A DNA stretch of 64,000 nucleotides from contig OZ234502.1 of NCBI GenBank assembly GCA_965153455.1, positions 8,897,495 to 8,961,494 of the forward strand, written 5' to 3'. The notes under the pieces were generated by a model. The model did no database searches. It was not told the DNA's origin and was given only the letters and a program-made list of their open reading frames with translations. The stretch comes from Sphagnum compactum (taxonomy: Eukaryota; Bryophyta; Sphagnopsida; Sphagnales). How positions within the stretch are numbered: the stretch's first letter is position 1; each line of letters starts with the position of its first letter. The position numbers and the translations under genes were made by a program. Positions 48,312 to 61,059 of the stretch are shown in pieces.

Positions 48312-49074
48312 AGCCACATTACAAACTTGTACTGAAAATATACCACAAATCCATACATAAATGCTATCTAAATAAGCCCACAAAAGAAGAAAACAGTAAG
48401 TGCATGTCACACCATGATGCAACATTGAAAAGGGACAAGTTTTGGACAACTTCTTGCATAGTTAAGAAAGTTGAAACTGGTGAAAAACCTCTAGCAACTA
48501 GAATTAACAAGAATTCAGCAAGTTATAGATATCATTCAACACTTTTGAGTTGATGTATGTTCAAGCTTTTCAAAATTTTAGGAATCAATTCAATGACTTC
48601 CTAAGTTCTTAATTAGTAACTAATCAACAAAAGATCCACCATATTGTGGTTCCAAAAGAACAATACTATATTACTCTTTACAGCTTGTAAGAATGTCCAA
48701 GTTGTAGAATTGCATCCTACTGTAACACTGAAGTAAAAGATTTTACAAAATATGTGGTTGAACTAGAAAACACATGTCAAATGTTGTTGGTTGCATGTAA
48801 ACCTATAACCTTCTCAATTCAAGCCCATATAAAGATCTTTAACAAATGACAATATATCACCCAACGAAAAAATTCCATCCTAGAGCCTTTGCAATTCAGA
48901 GATAAAATACATACATTAGAAAATTCTCTGAATTGCTGGAGGACACTTACACAGCAATGGTCCAGTACACGCTTCAGTGGTCGTTTTGAGAGGCCAAATT
49001 GATCCAAGTGGAATCCGCGAACTTCAGAGGGATTGATCGGAGTGGAATGCGCCGCAAGATCAGAAATTGAAGAT

Positions 49075-49784
49075 GAACTCCTCACGATCACCATAGAATA
49101 AGCCCATGAGCAAATTAGCATACAAATTATTACCAAAACGCCGTGATAATATAGACCAAGTGCTTCTTTAGCTCCTCAAAGCTTTTCGGCATGGCTGATA
49201 TATTGCCTGTCCCAAAACCCCAACCCTCTTAGCTGTAGACTAGTGGGTGTCTGCACGCAGCTCGGCAGAGAGAAGTAGAAGGGTGGCGGGGCAGCGATAG
49301 GAGAGCCCGGGCCATACGCGGATAGAACAACAGAGAAACGGAGCACCGCCGACTGCCAGTGCACGGAGAGAGACACTGAACCTCCCCCCCCCTTCCAAAA
49401 GGAGCCTAGGGATCAGAAGAACTCCTCGCGATCACCATGGAACAAGCTCATAAGCAAATTAGCATACAAATTATTACCAAAACGCAGTGATAATATTTAA
49501 CCAAGTGCTTCTTTAGCTCCTCAAAGCTTTTTGGCATGGCTGATACATTGCCTGTCCAAAACCCCAACCCTATTAGCTGTAGACTAGTGGGTGTCTGCAC
49601 GCAGCTCGGCGTGGGATGTGAGCGGTTAGAGGGAAGTAGAAGGGTGGCGGGGCAGGGATAGGAGAGCCCGGGCCATACGCGGATAGAAAGACAGACAGAA
49701 GGAGCGCCGCCGACTGCCAATGCACGGAGAGAGACACTGAACCCCGCCCCCCCTCCGCCCCCAAAAGGAGCCTAGGGATCAGAA
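49075..49784 (-). repeat. Tandem duplication of a 344-bp upstream/leader unit
   Basis: Copy 1 is 49,075-49,418 and copy 2 is 49,419-49,784, starting at GAACTCCTC. Both contain GTAGACTAGTGGGTGTCTGC, CACGCAGCTCGGC, GGGTGGCGGGGCAG and GGGCCATACGCGGATAG. Locus A has one copy (19,140-19,480). The unit is markedly richer in G and C than the rest of the window. Confidence 0.9.
49157..49192 (-). CDS. Candidate first exon of kinase B (MPKSFEELKKHL)
   Basis: ATG at 49,192 encodes twelve residues, MPKSFEELKKHL, followed immediately by a GT (GTCTATATT) that could be a donor. The same peptide and junction occur in the second tandem copy (49,537-49,502, donor GTTAAATATT). Upstream on the minus strand is a pyrimidine-rich leader. 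It ends in phase 0, which would join the copy A acceptor at 18,118 in frame, but joins the B acceptor at 48,256 out of frame (GTA TAA). So it is either a real start with an unseen intermediate exon, or a relic. Confidence 0.35.
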
Positions 49785-50490
49785 GACCTCAACCTAATTA
49801 AAATTCAACAAATTCTAATTCTCTCTAAAAGATCCAAAGGAAACCTGAAGCAGTGGACCTTGATAGTCGAAACTATTGCGCCGGCAACAGTCATCGACGT
49901 TCAAGTTTGAAGCAAGATGAATCCGAGAGCGAAGAAGCAAAGGGGGCAGTTAGCCAAGGCGAGCATATCAGTCTATTTCGTAGCTGAATGATCCGAGAGC
50001 ATAATTCACAACCAGTAAAGAAATCCGCTTTCAGTAAGCACTTAGTACAAATATAGACCACCGACAGACAGGCTCATCTCCTGTCTAGCTTCACTAGTCT
50101 TGCAATCGATAATCACATCACCCAGCAGCGGCAGCTTCATCGCAAAGCAAAATTCAATAGCGCGTGGAATGCAAGCTGAAGCAGCGTTGAATGCGCGTTG
50201 CACCTAAAGCGGACCGACGGGGCTCCAGAGCGGACCAAAGGGAAAGCAGTTCTGGAGCCGCATCTTATCCCTTCACCCACGGACTTCACGCCCGGTTGAG
50301 CCGATTCCACGTCGGAATATGCAGCGGGGCCTGGTAGCGTCAGCTGCCGTTCTGTTCCCTTGGAAAGAGTGCGTTCCAGAATGTAATCGGTTTTCTCCAT
50401 TTTTGATTCACATCTCAAGCATGTTGGCCATTACACGTGAAACTGACACTACCAAAAGTGGAACCGGCATATAGCTGATATTCTGCCTGT
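49785..50490 (-). promoter_or_regulatory. Conserved distal upstream block of kinase B
   Basis: The part to 50,286 matches 19,490-19,858 at locus A and the part from 50,234 matches bases 1-255. Shared words include ACCAGTAAAGAAATC, GCGTTGAATGCGCGTTGCAC, CCCTTCACCCACGGACT and CATATAGCTGATATTCTGCC. Conservation in three places in an otherwise fast-decaying window suggests either recent duplication or a functional promoter region. No TATA box or specific operator could be assigned. Confidence 0.5.
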
Positions 50491-50714
50491 CTCACCCTGT
50501 TTTTTTGTATTTTCAATTGGCAAAATTTCACCAAAATTTTAGCTGAAAATTACGATTTCAGCCTAGAAAAGGATTTTTCATGGAAAAAATGACCCATATT
50601 TGGCAGATTCCAAATACAAATTCCAAGTTGCCATTGATTTATGATTTTGGTAAAGATTCACCAATTAAAAAATACGCTGATTGGCAGTCTCCACATTTGG
50701 TTTTGTCAGTTCGG

Positions 50715-51110
50715 GGGAACACCGGTTATGGGATGGAACAGGCCTCGGTGGAACCCCTTTGGGCCAGTCTCACCCTACCCATCACAACGTGTTTCTACTT
50801 GGAATGGGCTTTACCATAGTACATAATGCACCTAAAGTTCAAAAGTTTCCTTTTCCTATTGTAATTTTCCGCAATTTGAAGTTAGGGGGAAATAGGCCTT
50901 TGCTCGTAATGAAGTTTCTAGAATTTTATCTTGAGATGCCACAATATTGCACAGGTTTTGCCATGTTAAAATTTGAGTTTTGGCACTAATAATATCTTGG
51001 AAAAGTTTAACATTTCAACATTATACCATGTGCGAAATGAAAATTATTACCTTCTAAAAATTTCAATTATTTTGCAATCGGATCTAACCAAGTGCATTTG
51101 AAAGAGAAAA
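50715..51110. repeat. Dispersed repeat, copy 2 (paired with 39,600-40,190)
   Basis: Same orientation as copy 1 and more compact, lacking its internal extra segment. It directly follows the upstream block of kinase B. Confidence 0.8.
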
Positions 51111-54100
51111 GTGAGAGGTGTTACTTGACCTAAATCACATAAATTTTTCTACCACCTAAATGTGATTATAATGATTATATTATTTTGTACATTATTGAAT
51201 TATTAAATGGGACTCATTTTGAAATTATAAACTTCAATATCTATGTAATGAAATTGATTGGTATGAAAAATATATAAAATTATAGGATCTATGAACTTTT
51301 GAAATTGAAAATCAAGGTATGTAACACTAGCAATAATTAAATGAATGGACTTTGGTTTGGTTCTATGATGGACCTCAAAAACATTTAAAGAATTGGTTTT
51401 TATTTCTAAATGTAATAATGAAATCAAGCTTAAAATGGTTTGATTCATATCTAATGAATTTTATGACCTATGAACTTTTATTTGGTGAAAAATAGGCACA
51501 TTTTTTCAAAAGTCCATTTCATTTTGAAAAAAATTGATTTAGTTTGAAATTTTGCAATTATGTTTTAATTAATGAGATCTATTAGAATAAAAATTTTAAT
51601 GGAAAAAGGTCACTTGGAATCAATGCATTATTGCTACCTAACTACAAAAAACACTTGGAGCTCAAAAAAATACAAAGGAAATGGACTTTCAAATTTGTAA
51701 ATTCCTCTCGCTTTTTGGTCCACTCTACCATGCACTTACCCCTTATTGAACAATCAATTATCAAGTTAATATATCTTTGTGAAATTTTTAAAAAGGTATG
51801 TGAAATAATGGAATTGTAATTAATATAAGCATTTACCTTCATGACCCCCAAAAAAATAATAACAAAAACTCCCATCCTTTCTAAAAGTCAAGAGAGATTA
51901 TCAAGTTCATCAAGTTCAAGTGCACATAATAATAAAAAGTTGAAATTCTACGATTAATTATGGGTTCCAACCACCCTTATAACTTTGATATGTGCACATA
52001 TAATGGTACAAATTTCAAACTCCCAGTTTTATACTAAACAAAACATTTAAAGTTGAATAGGTTTCCTTTACATCTTCAATCAATTGTTGATCCATCATTA
52101 ATAAAATTATAATTTATTTAAGATCACTATTTTATTTTTTGAAATGAAAATCAAAAATTAATTAATTATTCAACAAACATGTGTCAAAGCTACCAAGGTA
52201 CTATGGCATTTGGGCTTTTAATCAACCAATAGGGTAAATGATTTATGTGCACCATGACAATATTTAGCCTTTTAAGACAAGAAAACTTAAATATGTGTAG
52301 GTAAATTAGTGTTTAGGGTTGCGTGTAAGTAGTACCAAATTTGGGCATGCTCATTAGTGGTGTTGAATTGTTTTTCAATCTTTACTAATAAATCCCAAAT
52401 TTATGATGCATATCTAATTATTACTAGAATTTAATGTTTTTCAAGGATAGAGGATTTGATGTACTTTTTCAAGTTTGATTTTTGACTGAAAATAACAAGG
52501 ATTCAAATCCTTTGAAGAACATTTTCCCAATAATCAAATTCCTTAAATGCACCTTGTGTAAAATCCCTTTCAATTATGAAATAGATGGGTATTGATTAAA
52601 CAAAACAATGGATGAAATTGGGGAAATTAGACAATGGATGAATTTATTAACATCTTTTTTTGGCAAAATGTAGCCAATTTTTTCAATATGATAGAAATAT
52701 GTTTTTTTTGAGTATTTTAGTCACCAAAGTCAACATTTCTTTGGAAAATTTGTCAACTTTCTTTATTGGGTTCTAACATGTAGCCAAAAATGTGAAATAT
52801 GTTTTAGGTTTTTATCTTTCATATCTTATTAAAAGGCAAACCTGGTTGAATTCTCTTGCCCCTAGGTAGGTAGGCAAATATACTCTATAAGTAGCCTAGT
52901 AGGTAGGTAGGCACAAAGTGGACCTAGGTGCAATTTTTAAAAAATAAACCATGGTCATAATTTTTTTTTAATTAGTTTTACTTTTGAGGTTAGGGTCCAA
53001 ATTTAGGGGATTTTAAGGATACTTGTAAGTGGGGATGAAATGGCCATGTGAGGATGAAAAGGGGCATAGGATTGGGCACCATTTTATGGATATGTATAAT
53101 ATGTTTACATGTAAGTGCAAAAGTTTGTGATAATTTAAAGTTACACGTGTTGAAAAAAGCGACTATTTTTATTTTCTAGATTCCTTACAACAAAACTACA
53201 AAGGAAACCATTTTGAAATTGAATACCAAAATGTTGGTCTACTACACACAAAAAAGAGGAAAGATTCTTTTTGTGAGGACTCAAATGGCTATATAATATC
53301 TATGTGTTATAAAAATGAAGAATGTTATGTGCATCAAGTACAAAGTGATGCTTGCACGTTGTGCACATGTTTTAGATATGTTTGATTTTTTTGGAACCTA
53401 CTTTAAACTATTATGAACAATTTGATTCATTAAAATTCTTCTAAAATTGAGGCCTTTCATCGTGTCTATATGGTGCAACAAGTTTGAGGTTCCCGATTTA
53501 TTATTAAACATGTTGAATGTGCTAACAATATGGGGATTTATATATTATTAGGTTTGGAATGAATATTTTTATATTGTGGAGTTTTTTAAGTTAAACATGG
53601 CACCTTGAACCAATATTGTTACAATAATAAAGTATAAGGCTTAGGCCACAAAAATAGTTTTAACTTGGAAGGCACACATATGGCCACATAACAAATTAAG
53701 CTGAATAATTGTTGATTTTTGTTGCTAGAGAATCCCCATCCTAGTCAAATATGTGTGCATTGTAGTATATTGGCCGATTCCGTACCTAGATAATCAATTA
53801 TATTGATGACTAGCACATCAATTTTAGTGGGTTGTTGATTATCAAAATTGTTAAAAATGCCACAAAACCCTATAGCATTACTGGATGAAGCCACATCACC
53901 AAAAACAATTGGAGTAAATTCAATAGGGTTTCAAGAAGTCAAAAAATATTTCTACAATTTCGTCTTTGATGGCACAAGAGGTGGTGCCATTTTCTTGAAT
54001 CCTAAAATGATGCACAGGTTGGCAAAAATTAGTTACAACCCCAATCAATTTAAAATGCCCTAACAAAAAGTAGGAAATGAACAACAAGAAATAAATAGTA

Positions 54101-54115
54101 AGAAGAATTATTTAA
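51111..54115. other. AT-rich DNA without recognised gene
   Basis: Open frames of 60-80 codons (51,203-51,448 minus, 51,642-51,875 minus, 53,848-54,063 plus) show no recognised motif. GGTAGGTAGG words occur near 52,860-52,915. Nothing else was seen. Confidence 0.4.
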
Positions 54116-54485
54116 GGTTCTTGAATGACTTAGTTGCCTTGAACAAAAATGAATAGTTGAAAAACAAATCAAGAAACAAGAGATATTGTAACCATGATTT
54201 ATGAGCCATGAATTAAGGTTTTGGGTTTTTAACTTTTGAATGACTCAATTTCCTTGAACAAGAATGACAATTTATAAGTTGAATAACAAGTAAGGATAAA
54301 TATTGCAACTAACACTCTGGAGCCAAGAAATAGGGTTCAAGGTTCTTGAACAACTTAGCTACTTTGAACAAAAACAAATTAAACAAGTAAGGAAACAAAG
54401 ATATTGCAGCTAGCGCCCAATAGCCGAAAATTAGGGTTAAGGGTTCTTGAATGACTCAAAAGTTAGTTGCCTTGAACAAGATCAA
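54116..54485. repeat. Diverged tandem repeat, unit about 100-117 bp, 3.4 copies
   Basis: Units start at GGTTCTTGAATGACT or its variants near 54,116, 54,233, 54,341 and 54,442. They contain CTTGAACAARAAYRA, AACAAGTAAGGA and ATATTGCARCTA. Confidence 0.8.
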
Positions 54486-55780
54486 CATCATGTAAAGATT
54501 CATTAATTCCTAAGTCCTAAGTGTACAATGTACATCGTAACACCATATGCAAGTGGCAACATTCAATCAAAATAAAAGATTAAAACACATATCTAGACCT
54601 TGGTGGTTGGAACCCAAAGCTTTATATGATAATGCAACTTCAAGTTTTGATGTTCAAAACTAGAGTCTAAAACGCCATCTTCCCCAACACCCACTACCCA
54701 CCAATAGTCATTTTGTCATCTCACAAGTCCCCACCACATTCCAACATCCATTTCATCATTTCCTCAATCCCCACCACGTTCCAATAACCATTTTGCCACC
54801 TCCATTGCAATTTGTTATGAATCCGGTCTCCAACATCAAGTTGCCAGTTGCAACAAATCATCAAGCAAGCTGCAATTTTAGCCTTCATCATTAAAAATGG
54901 TAGTGAATTATAAAATGCAGGTGCTAGTCCCAACAACTTATAAGTTGTAGTCACATCCCAATTGTTGATCAACTTTTCAGGGTACATATCTAACCTTTAA
55001 GCAAAAACATCAATGAATGCAAAAAAACCTTCAAAGCTTGTATTTTGTTGCTTGATCTTGACTTTTAACTCCTCTAAGCTCTTAACAAATTAGCCTCTAA
55101 GGCTTAAACAACAAGCTTAGTTTAGTGTTCATTGTCATTCATAATTCATGAATCACAACTTGTACAAGTCACATAACTTCAAACTGCAAACAAGGTTTCT
55201 ACCGACGTCCTCTTGCAAGAAAGAGATGAAGTGGCAAAAGGAAACCTAAAAGAGAAAAGAAAGTTCACAAACAACCTAGATTCAACCATGACAAAATGGT
55301 AATAAATCAATGGTGGAAATGGGCAAAATGGCAACATGTGGCGGCATTATGGCAATAGCTAGTGAAGTGGTGGCGTACATCCATCACTATGAAGGCAATA
55401 TTTTTTCCATCCATATATGTAATTAAGCAACAACATGGCAATTAAATTTTAGGCAAAAAAATAAAAAATATATTAAATATCCAAACTTACAATTGGACGA
55501 CCTACTTTTCAAAAAAAATTGGCAATTTCTCACTAGAAAAAAAAAACATTGGTTCCATATGACTAAAGTACCAATAAATGTTGTTCGCAACAACTAGTTT
55601 TTTTTATTGTATAATCATATTGTTTGGGTATCTTTTTTTATATTAAAGTTTAGTATTTAAAAAACCAATAAAAACAACATTTGTGTAGTGAAATAATCTC
55701 ATTGCAAAAAACATAAACATATTTTTATCTTGAAATACATATTAATATGATCATGCTTATGGAATTAAAATTTGATTTAC
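54486..55780. other. Intergenic DNA, nothing recognised
   Basis: Around 54,700-54,800 a CCCCACCACATTCCAA/CCATTTTGCCA phrase repeats about three times. The 88-codon minus frame at 54,721-54,987 includes it and is not recognised. Confidence 0.4.
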
Positions 55781-56030
55781 TAGGTACTTAATATGTAGGT
55801 AAGTAAATACCTATTTGGTATCTGCCTACTTGCATAATTACCTAGACATAATGTAGTAAAATATTGATTTGGTAAGTACCTAGTAGGTACATATGTAAGT
55901 AGGTGCCACCTACACAGTGTAACCAAATTTCAATTTGCTAAGTACCAAATAATAGGTAACTACATAGTGTAATTACATTTTAATTTGGTTGGTACCAAAT
56001 AGGTAGGTAGGCAGGTTAGTAGGCAACTAA
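55781..56030. repeat. Degenerate GGTA/TACC-rich repeat
   Basis: AGGTAAGTAAATACC, TAGTAGGTACATATGTAAGTAGG, CCAAATAGGTAGGTAGGCAGG and a roughly 55-base duplicate around ACATAGTGTAAY-ATTTTAATTTGGT. Confidence 0.65.
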
Positions 56031-57024
56031 TGTTGGGTGGGCATGAATTTTTTTTGATAACAATCAAGTTCAAGCGTTAGAATTTTTTTCCTAAAAAACT
56101 AACCGGGTTTGGGTTTATGAGTCTAGAAATTTCAAAGGACCAAGTCAAGTCCAAATATTAGTGATCATACTATTGGGCATGTATGCTAGGGGTTGGATGC
56201 ATTTAAAGGTGGGTATACATTATTAGGTTTTCAACAAAAAAAACCTTAATTGATATCCAATAAGGTTTTTTTTTAAAATCATGATTCTTTGATACCAACT
56301 CAAACATGTATGTTTATAAATTGTTTACCTAGGTATCAAAATGGAAGGTTCTATTTGAAGTTTTTTTTTTTTTGATGGTTATAGATTATTTACCATGGTA
56401 TCAAAATGGAAGGTTCCAAACTATCCAAACTCCCTCAAACAAGCCCCCAAATTAACCCCAATTAGACCTTCAAATGGACACAGCCTTAAATCACCCAAAC
56501 CCCAAACCTTCAAAGTTAAACAAACCATCTTACATAGACATACCTTTGATCCCAAATTGCCCAACTCCCTTCAAAGTTTCGAGACACATGTAATTTTTTA
56601 AAAACTTTCAATCGCACCATTAGAAGCACCCAATATACATTAGATCCCCAAATACCTGAAAATAAACACATCTTCAAATTGAAGCAAGATGAAGGTCACA
56701 CAATCTTGAAACATGAAAGAGTTTTTGCACAATATCCCTAACTCAAAACATCATCCTCAACCTCATTTATGTATAAAGAAGGTCATATGGTTGAATATTA
56801 TGCAACAGAAAGTTATAAACTTTACACACCTCCACATTCTAACCAAAAATAAATAAATAATTCACAATTGTGACGCCATCCCCATGAAATGAATCATGGG
56901 ACATCTAAAAATTCTTCACAATCCACTTCATCCATAAATTCAACATCCAATTCCTTTATTAAATCGGCCATGTGGTACATGCCATTCATTGTGGCAAAAC
57001 TTTGTTCTTTTGTTTAACACCATG
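56031..57024. other. Intergenic DNA, nothing recognised
   Basis: A TACCTAGGTATCAAAATGGAAGGTTC phrase is duplicated at about 56,325 and 56,390. No gene seen. Confidence 0.4.
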
Positions 57025-57276
57025 TTAAAGTGCATTTACAAGTTCCATATCAACAATATAGTGATGAAATCCACCAAGCTCCCTTGTCACAATGTCTTTG
57101 TATGTGTTTGCATTTATGTTGGTATGTTGAAACAAATATTCAAAGTCCACAAGTGAGGAAAATTTGACATAGTCTTCAACCCTATGGGGCATCCACACCT
57201 TGTGAAACTCCAATAATAATTGCTCATCATATTCAACAACTATGGTGGAAATAGCTTCACGACCTAAGTAAGTTAT
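57025..57276 (-). other. Unrecognised open frame, possible transposon remnant
   Basis: The minus strand reads GSITYLGREAISTIVVEYDEQ, then LLLEFHKVWMPHRVEDYVKF and SSLVDFEYLFQHTNINANTYKDI, open for over 80 codons with a protein-like residue mix. I cannot place it in a family. Confidence 0.25.
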
Positions 57277-57879
57277 TGAACCAACCCTTTGGTGATAAAA
57301 CTATTTGTGAAAATCCCAACATGTGGATATGATGAAATGGACTAGGGCATCCCCAAGGCGCTAATGTTCTCAACTTTGGATTAAAATACAAGCCCTCACA
57401 ATCAACTTGCTCAAAGACAACATCCATGACTTCAACATGTTTGTAATGATGATTAAGTTTTAATCATGCAATCATGTCCTTATTCATGTAACATGACTTA
57501 ACCATGCTTATAATTACATGACTAGGTCATGTCATGAAGCTCACAATTACATGACTAAAGCACGTCATTTGATTTCAAAACCATATTTGACCAGGTAGCA
57601 AAACTTTTAAGACACATTAAGGAGTTGAAAAAAAATTATATGAAAAAAAAACTTATTTCAAAAGCCATATATTCATATTATCATTAGGAAAATAATAATA
57701 ATACATAGTTTAAATATTTTTCCGAAAGTATTCCTAAAAAATGTAATTAATTGTTCAAAATAACTTATGATCATCAACCAATTGAGAATGATTTTAAATA
57801 ATGTGATTTTGAACATGAATCACAAAAATAAACTTAATTCAACATCATGCCATTGAGCCTTTTTTTCTTGGAATCGATA

Positions 57880-58370
57880 TTAAAGTACATTCAAATTTGG
57901 TTTTGCCGAGGTTTGGCCTTGGTTAACTTAGGTTTAACTTATGTTTAGCCTTTAAGTTTAGGCTAAGTTTAACATCGATTAATTAGGTTTAATCATGATT
58001 AACCACATTAAACCTAAGTTTAACTTTTAGGTTGAATTATAAGTTTAATTTTTAAGTTTAAATTATAGATTTAACCTTTATGTTTAGTTTAGGTTTAGTC
58101 AAATTAGGTTTATTCTAAGATTAACCTTTATGTTTTGCCTAAGTTTAGCCTTTATGTTTAATTTAGATTTAGCTTATAAGATTAATTTAGGTTTAATTTG
58201 TAGGTTTAACCTTTAGGTTTATCTTAGGTTAATTAAGTTTAATCATGTTTAGCTAGCTTTAATCATGCTTAGTTAAGTTTAGCCCAAGTTTAACTTAAGT
58301 TTAGTCTACATTTAGCTTTTGGGTTTAAACTATGTTTAGTTTTTGAATTAGATTTTTGAATTTAGATTCA
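57880..58370. repeat. Degenerate TTTAGG/TTTAACC array
   Basis: About 490 bases of AGGTTTAACCTTTAGGTTTAG-like words, imperfect and partly self-complementary. It is in the opposite sense to the CCCTAAA array at 31.3-32.9 kb and much more decayed. Confidence 0.75.
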
Positions 58371-60370
58371 TAACATGTTTTGCATACATATAACACATCA
58401 TAATAACATATAGGGGTGAAAACATTATAAAATATACACAAAAATTAGACATTGCAACCAAATATGGTGATCTCCAAATAAAAGGAATAACAAGTAGATG
58501 ATTTTATGGAAAATATAATATATTATTTTTAGGTGCATTCTTTCTTAACTATTCTTGACATTGATTTCCAAATCTACAAATGATATGATTATATTTTTAC
58601 AAAGTATTTGCGAGTACTTGAATTGGACCTTCATATTTGTGGCAATTTAAGAAATAGATTTCAAGTATTTGAACTTCGTTTGCAAGTTTTTTTTTCATGC
58701 ACCTCACTATGGATTTGTGAACTTTCTATTACCATTTTCTTTTGTCAATGGATTTTTTTTTCATAGCTAAAATCATCTTTGATCCTCTAACAAATGATGT
58801 AATTTTGGGGATACTTTGGGGGTTTTTCTCAAGTTGAAATGATATGACAATTTTTTTTGAAATGCCAAAGGGAGGCTAGAGATGCTAATGAAGAAAGTTA
58901 GAGGTTCCAATTGTTTTGATATCCTAAAGGAAAGTTAAAAGTTATAGATTTTTGTTTTAATAGCTTTACCAAGGTAAAAATTATGTACAATCTATTTGGC
59001 TTACAACTATAGGTAAATGTTGAATCCTTGCAATGGATTTTTACCATGTTTTCCCTTGTAGTTTTTTTTTTCATGTAACTTGAATAACGTGCAAATAATG
59101 TTTAAAATAATTACAATGCAAAGAATGTAAAAAATCAAGTACAATGCATTGTACTATGTTATTAACACTATTTGTAGTTTTTTTATTCTTGTACTTTTGG
59201 AAATATGAAAATCATACATATTCTTGAAGGTTGCTTATAATAAAAAGTAAAAAATCCATTTGTTAGAACTTACTTTCTTTGTTTTATATGCATGATGGAA
59301 GGTAAAACTCAGACACTCACTTTTTGTGTCCACTTTATCTTGCTTGGACCCTAAATCCAATTGAATTAAATTTAAATTCAATTCAAGGTGCATGTCATGT
59401 CGTCCAATATTTTCATTTAGATGAAATTTAAAAATCAATTTATTTATTTCATCAATTGATTAGTTAATTATCATTGGTAATGCATAGTAGTGTAGAGCCC
59501 CCGTTTGATTTTTTATTTTTAATTCAAGGCATGGAAAGGAAAGATGAAAAAAGTAAGACAATTATGCATGACTAACTTGAAACATCATGCATTAAATGTC
59601 CAAATTTGATTTTTAAAATGCATCAACAACCATTTCAATACCAAATCACATTGGTGCTGAATAATTTTCATGAAATAACCAACAAAAAGAAATGATGATA
59701 GAGGTATTTTTTGAATTTTCCAATTTTTTTGAAAAGCAAGGTTCTATACCTTGAAACCAATTTTTTTTTCCCACCCCTACTAAGTAAGTTGGTATATATC
59801 CAAGTTGATAATTGATGGGTATTTATATAAACTTATAATAACCACCCAAAACTAGTAAAGATAACTACATTAATGTTGCTTCCTTTCCTTTGAACCTTTA
59901 GTATAATTTACACATTTTCTAACATATAATTGAACCTAATAACACTTAATACGTATTATAAGTTTTTATACGTATTTTATATTTTTTCTAATTTTGTTAA
60001 TGCATACCCTATCTTAAATTGTATTTGAATTTGAGAATAAACATAATCCTATTATAGAAGTAGTTGAATTATTATTTCCTCATGACAACCTATATGTGGG
60101 ACCTCATTTTTTACTCATGTTGGTTTTTAATACAAACAAAAGTGACCCCCCTCAAGCAAACATCTTTGGAATAACATACACATCACCAACCTACCTTGAA
60201 AACAACATACAATTTTACACCGACCTACCTTCACCAACCCAACTTTAAGTGATTTAGGATGCAATTCACACATAATGACAAAACATAGTTCTTAAAATGA
60301 CTCCATGGGATGGGTTTCAATGAGATCATGCAAATGTTTGCACACATTTATTTTTGTACTTTACAAATCA
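58371..60370. other. AT-rich DNA without recognised gene
   Basis: No recognised coding sequence or repeat. Poly-T runs are frequent. Confidence 0.4.
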
Positions 60371-60530
60371 ATGTGGCTCAAAAGATGGGGCGCAAAGTAG
60401 TGCCCAAATGGACAACTTTTCCCCAAGGAAAATTCTCCTTGAAAAAGAACCAATGGCTCAAAAGATGGGGCCCAAAGTAGTGCCAAAATGGACAACTTTT
60501 CCCCAAAGAAAAATCTCTTTGAAAAAATCC
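60371..60530. repeat. Direct duplication, 80-bp unit, two copies
   Basis: TGGCTCAAAAGATGGGGCSCAAAGTAGTGCCMAAATGGACAACTTTTCCCCAA occurs at about 60,374 and 60,454 with four differences. Confidence 0.9.
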
Positions 60531-60559
60531 ATTTTTTGGATTATTATTGAATAAATGTC

Positions 60560-61050
60560 TTTAATAGGTAGGTAGGCAAGTAATATGTTTAGGTAGGTCG
60601 AAAAGGACAGGTGGATAGATAGTAGTTTAACCTACATAACTTGATTTATGTAACATACCTATGTAACTACCTTAGTTTACCCTATTTACCCTAGCCCTTT
60701 AAAAATGCACATATTTGCAAATATTAGGAATTGAACCCTTCACCTTCACAATGATAAACCAAGTCCTTACCAATGGACTATAACATCAAAAGTTGTTCAA
60801 TTTTGGTCAAGTTTTTTTATTTCACATGTTTATTTCATATCACTACAAAATTATGAGGTAAGTAGTAAGTAGTAGGATGACAAGTAGGAGGTGGGTAGGT
60901 TATAGGAAATAGGAAATAAAAGGTAGGTAGGTAAGTAAATAGGTGGTTGGTTGGCTGGCTAAGTAGGTAGGTAAGTAGGTGGGTAGGTGGTGGGTGTGTG
61001 CGTGTGAAGGTAGGTAATAGATGGGTAGGTAGGTAAGTGGGTAGTAGGTA
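60560..61050. repeat. GGTA-rich microsatellite region
   Basis: The densest part is 60,915-61,050, with GGTAGGTAGGTAAGTAGGTGG words on the plus strand. Part of the minus frame at 60,900-61,187 translates to YLPTYLPTYL strings from this repeat and is not a gene. Confidence 0.85.
60722..60800 (-). ncRNA. tRNA-like sequence with Pol III box-like motifs (weak)
   Basis: On the minus strand TATAGTCCATTGGTAAGGAC can form a D-arm (GTCC/GGAC around ATTGGTAA, A-box-like). About 30 bases later GGTTCAATTCC matches the B-box consensus except for one base. The anticodon and T stems do not pair well, so this is at best a decayed tRNA or a SINE head. Confidence 0.25.
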
Positions 61051-61059
61051 GGTAAAACA

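Larger units (their letters stand above)
43836..50286 (-). repeat. Segmental duplication block B (kinase locus B)
   Basis: Same-orientation partner of 14,341-19,858, with matching start, exons, introns and upstream block. It is longer because it keeps about 0.6 kb at 44,275-44,870 that A lacks, and because a 344-bp upstream unit is tandemly duplicated. Confidence 0.88.
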
